Positions 1-7,958 of a DNA stretch of 64,000 bases are shown one piece after another. The notes beneath the pieces are model-generated. The model saw nothing but the letters and a program-made list of their open reading frames with translations. It was not told the DNA's origin and made no database searches. The translations under genes and the position numbers were made by a program. The stretch comes from Amphritea atlantica (GTDB lineage Bacteria; Pseudomonadota; Gammaproteobacteria; Pseudomonadales; Balneatricaceae). The DNA is taken from NCBI RefSeq assembly GCF_018860855.1, contig NZ_JAHKQE010000019.1, positions 124,001-188,000 of the forward strand. The letters are read 5' to 3'. Position 1 is the first letter of the stretch. Every line of letters begins with the position of its first letter.

Positions 1-49
1 GCGAGGCCAATTCGCCTCGGCGGACAAACTCACGGAGAATAAGCTCAGG

Positions 50-748
50 CTACCATTGCCGTTTCGCCGCCAGCCCCTCACGGACCGCTTGATACCAAGC
101 AGGCGCATCCTGTAACGCTAACAACTCATCCAACGGCGGATACTCCAAGCCTTTTTTATGGCAGAAATCAGCCAGATCAGGAAAACTCCACTCAAACAGA
201 GTATCGCTATATTCCTGAGGGTCAAGCCTAGACTGCTCATATAGCCCTGCCTTCAAACGCTGATTCTGCGCCTCAACGAGAATAATACCCGCCGCTGTCG
301 ATACATTCAGCGAACCAACCATACCCATCATCGGAATCAAAATATGCTCATCCGCTAACGCTGCACCGGCATCGCTTACTCCGTCTTTTTCGGCCCCCAT
401 CAATAAGGCACAGGGAACGGTAAAATCCACATCCCGATAATCAATCGCCCGATCAGAAAAGTGCGCGGCATAGATTTTCATCCCTTGAGCCTTAGCCACA
501 CCAACCGCTTCACCAATACTGTTATGGTTTTCACTGGCGACCCAACGATCGCTGCCCCGGGTGGTACCGGTAAACTCATAGCCCTCTTTTGGGCTAACCG
601 TATGAATACGGGAGATTCCCACCGCATCACAGGTACGAATCAGCGCCGCGATATTGCGAGGCTTATGCACCTGATCAGTAATCAGGGTCAAATCAGGCTG
701 TCGCCGGTTTAGGGTCTGAATAAGTTTAGCGGTGCGTTCCGGAGTCAT
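50..748 (-). CDS. trmH: tRNA (guanosine(18)-2'-O)-methyltransferase TrmH
   Basis: A 232-residue SpoU/SPOUT-class methyltransferase expected to methylate the ribose of G18 in the D-loop of tRNA using SAM. The N-terminus (PERTAKLIQTLNRRQPDLT) is typical of TrmH. The SPOUT motifs follow in order: motif 1 around NIAALIRTCDAVG, motif 2 around LLMGAEKDGVS and motif 3 around MMGMVGSLNVSTAAGI, which form the knotted SAM site. A basic/aromatic C-terminal tail follows, as in the family. Length matches E. coli TrmH (229 residues). The gene is read leftward and is divergent from pheA across a 140-bp gap. A short GC-rich dyad near bases 2-19 may be its terminator. Confidence 0.93.
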   Translation of the reverse strand: MTPERTAKLIQTLNRRQPDLTLITDQVHKPRNIAALIRTCDAVGISRIHTVSPKEGYEFTGTTRGSDRWVASENHNSIGEAVGVAKAQGMKIYAAHFSDRAIDYRDVDFTVPCALLMGAEKDGVSDAGAALADEHILIPMMGMVGSLNVSTAAGIILVEAQNQRLKAGLYEQSRLDPQEYSDTLFEWSFPDLADFCHKKGLEYPPLDELLALQDAPAWYQAVREGLAAKRQW

Positions 749-888
749 CGTGCTCTCACATTAAGCGGGTAAAATTAAACGGGTCAATAAGTTGCCGCCA
801 TATTACTGAAAAACTTCGGTCCGCTCACTGCAAATATTAAAATCTATGACATAATTACCGCCTTATTAATATCGACAACGGAATCCCC

Positions 889-1755
889 ATGTCATCTGCA
901 CCGAACATCATCGCGTTTCAGGGCGTCGAAGGCGCCTATTCTCACCTTTCTTGTCGCCGGGTTTTCCCCGAGATGGAAGCGTTTGCCTGTGAAACCTTTG
1001 TTGAAGCAATGCTGATGGTCGATCAGGGTAAATCCAAGCTGGCGATGATTCCGCTGGAAAACTCCACCGCCGGACGGGTCGAAGAGATCTACCGTTTGAT
1101 GCCTAAGAGCCAGTTACACATTATTGGCGAACATTTCGAGCCGGTCAGCCACTGTCTATTAGGCGTAAAAGGCGGTTCAATCGAGCAACTGAAAACCGTT
1201 TCCTCACACCCTCAAGCCTTAGCTCAGTGTGACGGCCATATTAAGCAGTTAAATATCGAACCCATTGCAGGCTTTGATACTGCCGGTTCTGCCTACGAAC
1301 TATCCCAAAACCCCGACCCAAGCCACGGCGCCATCGCCTCAAGCTTGGCGGCAGAACTCTATGATCTTGATATCCTGCAAGAGAACTTTCAAGATGTCAC
1401 CGGTAATACCACCCGCTTTCTGATTCTTTCACGAGAAGAAGGTATCCCAGAGCGCAAAGCAGATACCCCCTATATCACCTCACTTATGTTTACTGTGCGC
1501 AATATTCCAGCGGCACTCTATAAAGCACTGGGTGGATTTGCCACCAACGGCATCAATATGGTGAAGCTGGAAAGTTATATCCGTAATGGGCTAACCAAAG
1601 GGGCCAGCTTTCACCTAGATGTTGAGGGTCATCCGGATGATCGTATGATGCAGTATGCACTCCAGGAACTGGCTTTCTTCACCAAAGAGATGCGTAACCT
1701 TGGCACTTACGAAGCTCACGAGTTCCGCACTCAAAACCAGTTTCTGCAGGAATAA
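889..1755 (+). CDS. pheA: prephenate dehydratase (monofunctional, ACT-regulated)
   Basis: A 288-residue enzyme converting prephenate to phenylpyruvate in phenylalanine synthesis. The catalytic domain (about 1-185) starts with the family signature IAFQGVEGAYSH and contains the TTRF motif (VTGNTTRFLIL) near residue 180. The C-terminal ACT domain (about 200-280) carries the GALYKALG-like and ESYIRNG (ESRP-equivalent) motifs that bind phenylalanine for feedback inhibition. No chorismate mutase domain is fused at the N-terminus, unlike the E. coli P-protein. The gene stands alone between trmH and a convergent transporter. Confidence 0.93.
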   Translation: MSSAPNIIAFQGVEGAYSHLSCRRVFPEMEAFACETFVEAMLMVDQGKSKLAMIPLENSTAGRVEEIYRLMPKSQLHIIGEHFEPVSHCLLGVKGGSIEQLKTVSSHPQALAQCDGHIKQLNIEPIAGFDTAGSAYELSQNPDPSHGAIASSLAAELYDLDILQENFQDVTGNTTRFLILSREEGIPERKADTPYITSLMFTVRNIPAALYKALGGFATNGINMVKLESYIRNGLTKGASFHLDVEGHPDDRMMQYALQELAFFTKEMRNLGTYEAHEFRTQNQFLQE

Positions 1756-1768
1756 AAGAGCCTATAAA

Positions 1769-1808
1769 GCGACTCAAACCCAAAGGCATACCGGTGGGTT
1801 TGAGTCGC
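1769..1808. terminator. 14-bp perfect inverted repeat between convergent genes
   Basis: The arms GCGACTCAAACCCA (1769-1782) and its exact complement (1795-1808) flank a 12-base loop. The repeat sits 14 bp after the pheA stop and 48 bp before the end of the convergent DMT transporter gene. The position suggests a bidirectional terminator, but neither side has a good U-tract, so the role is inferred from position and stem strength. Confidence 0.6.
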
Positions 1809-1855
1809 AAAACCTGCATCAGTCACTCGTTTAGATAGTCACGACCACTCAGGTT

Positions 1856-2740
1856 TTAACTGATCGTTTTGTTCAATTTGGCCACCGCAATACGACGACT
1901 GTGTATCAACGTATAACCACCACTTAAAACAATCAACAGACTACCGAGTAGCGTGATCGCATCCGGACTTTCGCCAAACACAAAAATACCTAAGAGTAAT
2001 GCAAACAGTAAGCGGGTATAACGAAACGGAGAAACCACTGAAACATCCCCTGTCCGCATCGCAATGGTGAGAGCATTATAAGCAAGAACACCAAAAAAGA
2101 TGGCCCCAACAACCTGTCCTAGCGCCACGGGTTCAACGTATAAAGCATCACCGCTATAAAGCAGCAGAGCCAACCCCGTGGGTATTAATATAAAAAAGCC
2201 ATAAACCCCTAACTGCATATTGGACAGTGCTAATGGAGCGGCCCGAGTAGCAAGATCCCGTCCGGCAAAACCTAGCGTCGAGACAACAGCAAATAAAGAA
2301 GCCGCTTCGAAGCCCTCTAAACCGGGACGGATAATCATTAATACGCCCAAAAAGCCGACCAACACCGCCAGCCATCGTTTTAACCCCACCTGTTCACCAA
2401 AGAACAGCGCAGCACCGAGCATCGCAATTAATGGTGTTGCTTGAAGAATAGCCGAGGCGTTCGATAAGGCTGTCAGCGTGATCGCTAGGGCAAAGCTCAT
2501 ACGCCCCACCACTTCACACACCGCCCGCAATAATATCGGCCGTGATAGAATAGCCGGATGGAGAACAGACTCGCCTCTGCGCCAGGTTAAAAAGATAAAG
2601 ACCAACATACCACCTAGACCAAACAGCATCAAAATAAGACCGATGGCGATCGTACTGGCAGCGGCTTTTATAAGCATATCCTCAACGGCAAAAGCAGCCA
2701 TGGCCACCACCATAAAAATACTGCCTCTAGCATTATCCAA
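1856..2740 (-). CDS. DMT-superfamily (EamA) membrane transporter
   Basis: A drug/metabolite-transporter family permease with about ten hydrophobic helices in two EamA repeats. The second repeat has the usual end pattern (LLGIFVFGESPDAITLLGSLLIVLSG). Substrate is unknown. I place the start at a TTG (2738-2740), preceded at correct spacing by GGGAGG, giving an N-terminus DNARGSIFMVVAMAAFAVED typical of this subfamily. The in-frame ATG 33 bp upstream lacks a Shine-Dalgarno and adds an atypical leader. Product is about 294 residues. It is convergent with pheA and monocistronic. Confidence 0.85.
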   Translation of the reverse strand: MDNARGSIFMVVAMAAFAVEDMLIKAAASTIAIGLILMLFGLGGMLVFIFLTWRRGESVLHPAILSRPILLRAVCEVVGRMSFALAITLTALSNASAILQATPLIAMLGAALFFGEQVGLKRWLAVLVGFLGVLMIIRPGLEGFEAASLFAVVSTLGFAGRDLATRAAPLALSNMQLGVYGFFILIPTGLALLLYSGDALYVEPVALGQVVGAIFFGVLAYNALTIAMRTGDVSVVSPFRYTRLLFALLLGIFVFGESPDAITLLGSLLIVLSGGYTLIHSRRIAVAKLNKTIS

Positions 2741-2983
2741 ACAACACCTCCCAAGTAGCAACGCCATAACCATGGCTAAAACAACGTTTATCTAAGACGA
2801 AAACCCAATACCCAGAAGCCTATTTCAAAATCTATGCGGAGTAACTTAATAGATCTATTTTCAGGGTGACTGCAGAGCGGTTCAATGTTCGATCAATTTT
2901 ACCACCAGGGCTTGGTTTAATATCGATCGTTTTGTCATATTTTTGATCTTTCAAACCTTTCACAAACACCCACGAGCCTGAGA

Positions 2984-3580
2984 TTAACCAGGCACCTGAA
3001 TATTCAAACTTTTAAGAAGAAAGTAATAAGACGTTACCGTTAGCACTCCGAACCCAACAACGATCAAGGCTCTGTATTTCAGACCATGACGGTGGTGTAA
3101 CTCGCGGTTTTTATGGGACGTCACGTCCATCATCTCATCACCAAAATAGATCGACAGCAGCGTTCCCGCAGCACTCAACATTAAGATACACCAGTAAGGA
3201 TAAGGCACCGTCAAAATATGCTTTAGCAACTGGGTTAGATAGGTCAGTTCGTAGGCGTTTGAATCCGATAACAACATGAAAATGTTAATCGCTAATGCGA
3301 TAAACCACAGCACCACCTGTGTAATGGACATCTTAATACCGAACAACAACCGAATGGGAAAAGCGAGAATAAAGCCACCATCAGCCACCGGCGTACAGAG
3401 CACAAAAAAGGTCCAGCTTAACAACGCCACCGCAAAACCCGTCGATGCGTCATACTTCCAACTCATATATAAGAAGTAGGCCACCAGAATGAACGCCAAC
3501 ATCAAAAACTTTAACAACACTTCAACATGCGTTTCATGTTTAAGATTAAAACGAGGGGATTGAGACTTTACCTTAAGCAT
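2984..3580 (-). CDS. predicted inner-membrane protein, function unknown
   Basis: About 198 residues with some six hydrophobic segments: near residues 20-40, 45-65, 85-105, 125-150 and 170-190. A short cytoplasmic-looking loop contains NRELHHRHGLKYR. I do not recognise the family. The start is set at ATG 3580 because GGAG lies five bases upstream; a longer reading to 3604 is possible. The stretch VADGGFILAFPIRLLFG is a candidate family signature for a search. It lies 44 bp downstream of the diguanylate cyclase gene on the same strand, so co-transcription is likely, but no functional link can be claimed. Confidence 0.75.
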   Translation of the reverse strand: MLKVKSQSPRFNLKHETHVEVLLKFLMLAFILVAYFLYMSWKYDASTGFAVALLSWTFFVLCTPVADGGFILAFPIRLLFGIKMSITQVVLWFIALAINIFMLLSDSNAYELTYLTQLLKHILTVPYPYWCILMLSAAGTLLSIYFGDEMMDVTSHKNRELHHRHGLKYRALIVVGFGVLTVTSYYFLLKSLNIQVPG

Positions 3581-3624
3581 AACGACTCCATGTTGAAACG
3601 ACATTCATCAAGAAAATAACCGGT

Positions 3625-4536
3625 CTAACACTCGACCTGATTGCGACCATTCGCTTTAGCTCGGTACAGCATGCTATCAGCAAGACTAATGAGTTCACGT
3701 TCACTGCTGCCCTTCTTAGGAACACAGGCTGCTAGCCCAACACTGGCCGTCAGGTAATCTTCGATAGGTGATTCTTGATTGGGAATAGCCAATGCCATTA
3801 TTTTTACCAACAACTCATTTGATAATCGCTCCGCCTGCTCTAATGGCGTATCACTCCAGATCAAAGCAAACTCCTCACCGCCGTAACGGGCACATATATC
3901 ACCGGGGCGACAAGCAAACTCTTTAAGCAATTCGCCAATCTGAATCAAACACTCATCACCAACCTGATGCCCATAGCGATCATTGAGTAATTTAAAATAG
4001 TCTAAGTCAACAATCGCCAGACAAACAAGCTTATTAAGCCGTAAACAACGACGCCATTCATGATGCAGAAATTCATCAAAGGTACGGCGATTAGGGATAT
4101 CGGTCAGCCCATCGAGCCGTGCTAACTTTCTCACTTCCTCTTCGGCTAACTTTCTTTCGGTAATATTTTGATGAGAAATCACAAAGTAGGCACTACCAGC
4201 CATCTTTAAAGCCGTAACCCGCATCATAAACCAGCGCTTCTGATCAATACTGTGACAGGGGTATTCAAAATAAAAAACGGGCACCGTCTTGTTGATAACG
4301 CTTAAAATACCCTGTTTCGCCTTAGCGCCAAAATCATCTCCCATGACGGACGCTTTATCGCACTCTTCGATGTAATTCACGCCATGCCAGTCACCGCTAA
4401 TAGCACAGGCGTTACTATTGCCAAATTCAGACCAGCTTTTATTGGTATATTGAATAACGCCATCGTCATCAATCACCACGATATGCTCAGTGATTGAATC
4501 TAAGATCAAACTTAAGGCTTCATACGAATTTTCCAT
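3625..4536 (-). CDS. PAS-GGDEF diguanylate cyclase
   Basis: A 303-residue soluble sensor/cyclase that should make cyclic di-GMP from two GTP. An N-terminal PAS fold (about 5-130) contains the VIDDDGVIQYTNKSW signature and ends in a PAC-like ITERKLAEEE segment. The GGDEF domain (about 138-303) begins LDGLTDIPNRRTF and carries an active-site GGEEF at 219-223, so catalysis is expected. Five residues upstream is an intact allosteric I-site RxxD (RPGD, 210-213), implying product inhibition. No transmembrane segment is seen, so the PAS domain probably senses a cytoplasmic cue. It lies upstream of a membrane protein on the same strand. Confidence 0.92.
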   Translation of the reverse strand: MENSYEALSLILDSITEHIVVIDDDGVIQYTNKSWSEFGNSNACAISGDWHGVNYIEECDKASVMGDDFGAKAKQGILSVINKTVPVFYFEYPCHSIDQKRWFMMRVTALKMAGSAYFVISHQNITERKLAEEEVRKLARLDGLTDIPNRRTFDEFLHHEWRRCLRLNKLVCLAIVDLDYFKLLNDRYGHQVGDECLIQIGELLKEFACRPGDICARYGGEEFALIWSDTPLEQAERLSNELLVKIMALAIPNQESPIEDYLTASVGLAACVPKKGSSERELISLADSMLYRAKANGRNQVEC

Positions 4537-4784
4537 AAACCTCTTCTATTTATAGTTATAGGTAGAAAAATCATCATATACAGCCGCTGTCGACCGACCT
4601 GTTTTATCAAGACTAGCGCTAAAGAGCACAACTCTCCATGAAAGTTTTCCTAGCGACACAACTTTCAGGCGGCTGAAAAATGTCAGCGGTCGCGATTGTG
4701 CAACGATAATGACCAGCGATCTTAGGTATTGTCGCCGCCTAGAGGACAGCCATAGAATGAGTGCCGAGACGGCCGCCCAGCTCA

Positions 4785-4973
4785 TTACGACTCTTGGGAA
4801 TGTTTGTTACGAATGTTTTGCTTGAATATGTGTTCATGTAACGCCTTAATCACAGGATGATAGGCGTCAGACGGTAATTCACCCGTCTCAAACATCTGCT
4901 GCAATAAGCGCTGATCGTCATTCATCATGGTGATCAGCTCATCGGCAAGTGACTGATTCATAGACTCAGCCAT
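4785..4973 (-). CDS. small hypothetical protein (62 aa)
   Basis: A 62-residue acidic-helical protein (ADELITMMNDDQRLLQQMF, then HPVIKALHEHIFKQN). It has no transmembrane segment and no signal peptide. It follows the DUF3565 gene with a 3-bp gap on the same strand, which supports translation as a pair. I recognise no named family. It has the charged, helix-forming composition of a genuine small soluble protein, not of an out-of-frame shadow. Function is unknown. Confidence 0.6.
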   Translation of the reverse strand: MAESMNQSLADELITMMNDDQRLLQQMFETGELPSDAYHPVIKALHEHIFKQNIRNKHSQES

Positions 4974-4976
4974 CTA

Positions 4977-5186
4977 TTAGGGCAAAACATCCTGCGGCTC
5001 ACCTAGGTCACACTTTTTACACTTCAAGCAAGCCCCTAACCTCTCAAGCCGCCCCGCTTCCGTGACCACCCAAGGCCGGTTAATAAAGGGCGGTTTATGC
5101 CTAACATGCTGAAAGTGACCGCACGCTAACTCGGCGACCCAGTCACCCTCATCATCTTTATGAAAACCGGTCATTGGTTGAAGCAT
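4977..5186 (-). CDS. DUF3565 domain-containing protein
   Basis: About 69 residues. The N-terminal part MTGFHKDDEGDWVAELACGH, then QHVRHKPPF and RPWV, is the recognised DUF3565 pattern. Cysteine-containing segments (ACGH, GACLKCKKC) suggest metal binding. The function of the family is not known to me. The start is taken at ATG 5186; the longer reading begins at a TTG (5207) with no clear ribosome site. It is read leftward and directly followed by a 62-residue small protein. Confidence 0.75.
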   Translation of the reverse strand: MLQPMTGFHKDDEGDWVAELACGHFQHVRHKPPFINRPWVVTEAGRLERLGACLKCKKCDLGEPQDVLP

Positions 5187-5347
5187 AAATATCTCTGCGA
5201 AAAGCAAAAAACCATTGGCACAGTATCATCAGCAAACGGGTCGATATAAGGGGCGCCTTGTTAAACGCCCCCTATCCACAACCACTAACCAATAGTCGCT
5301 AACCAATAGTCATTTGACGCGCTATCGGCTACTGTCTGGTAACTAAA

Positions 5348-5803
5348 CTAACTATTATCATGCTCAATAACAAAGTCTCTAAACCGCATGACGGAGCCTT
5401 TAAAAACCTTAAAGAATTCAGTTACATTTTCGACCGTCAGACCACCGTTTGCTAGCAAGTCCGCTTCAATGACAGGATCTCTATCTGAATCTAAATATGC
5501 ACGAGATAGACGTTTGGTTCGATTCCAATCATTCATATCCCGATAGGATACATCGACACCGCTGATAGCATAATAAGCCTGAAGGTCGCCATCATCTTGA
5601 TTGAACAGCATATATGACCGCCCATCAATCTTGATTCTTATGGAGCCATCATCAATCAGCTTAACGGCGCCATAACCTTCATCTTTTAAAATATTAACTA
5701 ATTCAGAATCCGAGTACCGATAAGATAATGTTGACTCCGCAAACGCCTGTAGCGGCAACAAGAAGCAAACAGCCATTAGCAGTGCTATTCTACGTAACTT
5801 CAT
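5348..5803 (-). CDS. secreted YbjN-domain protein
   Basis: A 151-residue protein beginning with a clear signal peptide (MKLRRIALLMAVCFLLPLQAFA, cleavage after AFA). The mature part has the YbjN (bacterial sensory transduction regulator) pattern: an early helix ending in EGYGAVKLIDDGSIRIKIDG, then NDWNRTKRLSRAYLDSD and a final helix in which EFFKVFKGSV occurs. ATG 5803 is chosen because GGAG sits about seven bases upstream. An upstream in-frame extension to 5884 would bury the signal peptide. YbjN-like proteins are class II type III chaperone-like folds of unclear role; here the protein is probably periplasmic. Confidence 0.82.
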   Translation of the reverse strand: MKLRRIALLMAVCFLLPLQAFAESTLSYRYSDSELVNILKDEGYGAVKLIDDGSIRIKIDGRSYMLFNQDDGDLQAYYAISGVDVSYRDMNDWNRTKRLSRAYLDSDRDPVIEADLLANGGLTVENVTEFFKVFKGSVMRFRDFVIEHDNS

Positions 5804-6428
5804 TTTTTCTCCATTTTGGCTCAAAAAAGTTCTATTAGACCGACCTAAGAGCCAGTACCAGCCTAATATTTTGAATAAACACATGCATTTCTGCCACCAG
5901 AATCGGTGACTAAAAGAGAGGTATCTACCGGATGGTGAAATAGTGTTAACTACGCTATTTCACCCATGAAACACACTCATCCAACCATGCCTTAGTCATC
6001 ACTAAGCAGGCCATCTGATGATATCCTTATCTATAGCATTTTAAATAAATACAGGATTGTAGCTAATCGGAAAACAGACTTAACTTCTATCCATGTTACG
6101 CGATGAGCCTGCCACGATTCTGATGTATATCAATTAATCCTTTATATGAACTAAATTAGAACTGCGCGAATTCAATGACGAAATGCGACACCGTTATGAA
6201 TCCCTAAAGTAGCTCTCGAAAAACACTGCTGGCGGACTAAATCTAAGACACTTTCCTATCCTTAGAGGCGTTCTTATCCTTAATCGCAGAAGCCTTGTCC
6301 TTAATCGCATTAGCCCTCAACTTCATACCTTTCGACGAGTCTGTTCTGGAGAGTAACTATCACTTGACCCATCTAGGCATCGCTATCGATAGACAGTTGG
6401 CCAAAGAACATATATGGCGTTAGGGCGA
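5804..6428. other. 625-bp non-coding stretch with a dyad and a possible 27-codon ORF
   Basis: No gene above 60 codons is convincing here. A perfect 10-bp inverted repeat, GGTGAAATAG (5934-5943) and CTATTTCACC (5955-5964), has an 11-base loop and lies about 130 bp upstream of the YbjN start. On the minus strand at 6243-6326 there is a 27-codon reading frame, MKLRANAIKDKASAIKDK and onward. It has a repeated AIKDK unit but only a cramped AAAGG directly before the ATG. The rest shows nothing I can identify. Confidence 0.4.
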
Positions 6429-6779
6429 TTACCCAAAGATCGGCGCATCAAAATCGGCACTCTCGTCGGTATATGCCGTGACGATAGCATCTGCAACTAG
6501 CCCGGCTTCCGCTTGAACTTCGGTTTCAAAAAAATGTTGTATCTGTTTTCTGCGACCATGTGCTGACCAAGCTTCGGCATCTTGCCAAATTTCATTGAAG
6601 ACAAGGGTGTACTCATTGTTTGTCGCACTGGGATGAACGATTTGACGAGTCACACGATATTGAATACAGCCCTCTTCTCGATAGGCGTCAGGTTCCAACG
6701 CCTTTAACACCTCAAACAGCTCAGCCTCTTTGCCGTCTTTCGGTTTGAATTGCGCTAATACATACACTCGACTAGTCAT
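6429..6779 (-). CDS. antibiotic-biosynthesis monooxygenase (ABM) domain protein, putative quinol monooxygenase
   Basis: A 116-residue dimeric alpha-beta barrel protein of the ABM/YgiN type. The strand-helix order is visible: VYVLAQFKPKDGKEAELFEVL, then EEGCIQYRVTRQ, YTLVFNEIWQDAEAWSAHGRRKQIQHFF and a final strand. The W and H in the EIWQDAEAWSAHG segment are family-typical. Members are small cofactor-less oxygenases or quinone/heme-handling proteins; the substrate is not predictable. It is monocistronic on the minus strand and downstream (in reading direction) of the heptamer repeat and the Dps gene. Confidence 0.82.
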   Translation of the reverse strand: MTSRVYVLAQFKPKDGKEAELFEVLKALEPDAYREEGCIQYRVTRQIVHPSATNNEYTLVFNEIWQDAEAWSAHGRRKQIQHFFETEVQAEAGLVADAIVTAYTDESADFDAPIFG

Positions 6780-6900
6780 TCGTTTTCCTCAATATTTCTG
6801 TCAGTGACTTAAAGATTTGTTTGTATGGTTAGTATCACACAAAATGCTATGAGGATTGCAGTGCTTTCATGAGGAGTCGCTGCTTAACGCCTAAACAACG

Positions 6901-6942
6901 AGAAACGAGAAACGAGAAACGAGAAACGAGAAACGAGAAACG
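6901..6942. repeat. heptanucleotide tandem repeat (AGAAACG)6
   Basis: Six perfect copies of AGAAACG, preceded by a partial copy (AACG at 6897-6900) and followed by AGAATAAC. It lies between the ABM gene start (6779) and the Dps-like gene terminator, so it is upstream of the ABM gene. Such short repeats change copy number by slippage. Confidence 0.9.
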
Positions 6943-6955
6943 AGAATAACAATAT

Positions 6956-6979
6956 CGCAACCCGCTGTAGCGGGTTGCG
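6956..6979 (-). terminator. hairpin downstream of the Dps-like gene
   Basis: A perfect 11-bp stem, CGCAACCCGCT / AGCGGGTTGCG, with a nominal 2-base loop, 27 bp after the end of the Dps-like gene. On the minus strand the hairpin is followed by ATATTGTTATT, a weak U-rich tail, so termination of the Dps transcript is likely. Confidence 0.65.
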
Positions 6980-7006
6980 AATCATCATGTTCAGTTGAAA
7001 AACATT

Positions 7007-7480
7007 TTATGCTTTTTTGGTGGCTCTTAACATCCAAGCTGTTTTTTCATGTAACCGCATACGATCAGACACCAGCGAAGCGGTTGATTCATCATCCGCA
7101 TCTTGCGCTATTTTCAAAACTTGACGCGCTGTTCTGATGACCTGTTCGTGACCTTTGGTTAACAACGCAACCATCTCAGCGGAGCTAGGAACACCCTCAA
7201 CCTCTTCGATGGAACTCAGTTTAGCAAACTCTTTATAGGTTGCCGGTGCTGGGACATCGAGTGTGCGAATACGCTCAGCAATATCGTCAACTGCAACGGC
7301 TAACTCTGTATATTGTTCTTCAAACATCAGATGTAATTCACGAAACTGTAAACCCGTTACGTTCCAGTGAAAGTTATGTGTTTGTAAGTATAGCGTGTAA
7401 GAATCAGCCAATAGACGCTTTAAACCATCTGAAATTGCGGTTCGATCTTGTTTGTTTATACCAATATCTATATCAGTCAT
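7007..7480 (-). CDS. dps: Dps-family ferritin-like DNA-protection protein
   Basis: A 157-residue four-helix ferritin-like protein that should form a dodecamer oxidising and storing iron under starvation or peroxide stress. The intersubunit ferroxidase ligands of the family are present: H in [10 protein letters not shown], and the acidic residues in [23 protein letters not shown]. The family segment [14 protein letters not shown] follows. Length is normal. The N-terminus is short with few lysines, so DNA binding may be weak. A GAGGAC ribosome site lies about ten bases before the ATG. It is read leftward from an isolated promoter region, as usual for dps. Confidence 0.92.
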   Translation of the reverse strand: MTDIDIGINKQDRTAISDGLKRLLADSYTLYLQTHNFHWNVTGLQFRELHLMFEEQYTELAVAVDDIAERIRTLDVPAPATYKEFAKLSSIEEVEGVPSSAEMVALLTKGHEQVIRTARQVLKIAQDADDESTASLVSDRMRLHEKTAWMLRATKKA

Positions 7481-7958
7481 TTTTATGTCCTCATCTTAAA
7501 AAGTTAATGACATGACTAGGCGGCTCAATGTGGCATCTATAAACACGCCCCTCTACCACCTGACCACTCACTCAGCGCTGCACCTGAAATGATATATGCT
7601 TCAGTTCTAACATCTCGTGCCGTCCCTGCTAGCACAGTGAAACAGTCGTTGTGCTTAGGTATTATTTAATGCCTTAAGTTCTCTTATGTCGAGTGCTTCT
7701 CGCTATTGAGTAGCAAGCAATGCATCAACTATTGACCTTGATCCTATATTTCCCCCAAGCATGACGTTTTTGCTTTGCTTCCACTGCTATTTGAGCATTG
7801 CTCGCCTCAATCCCCAACCCATCCACGATAAAGGCTTAGCCACGGCGGCTATCCAGAGATCCTAGATAAAGGTTATCCTTGTGGTGTTTTAACGGTGGCA
7901 CTCAAACCTATTAGCTAGCACCGTTTTATTTATTAACCCAAGAAGCAAAGCGCTATTT
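7481..7958. other. 478-bp divergent intergenic region
   Basis: Lies between the Dps-like gene (leftward) and the hybrid sensor kinase (rightward) and must hold both promoters. I looked for TGGC-N9-GC sigma-54 elements, riboswitch-like pairs and tRNAs and saw none. No reading frame here is convincing. Confidence 0.4.

Noticed and set aside
4546-4785. 79-codon minus-strand frame after the small 62-residue gene
   Set aside because: Overlaps nothing useful, has Ser/Arg/Leu-biased composition without structure, and no ribosome site.
6897-6942. CRISPR array
   Set aside because: Repeat unit is seven bases with no spacers; it is a simple tandem repeat.
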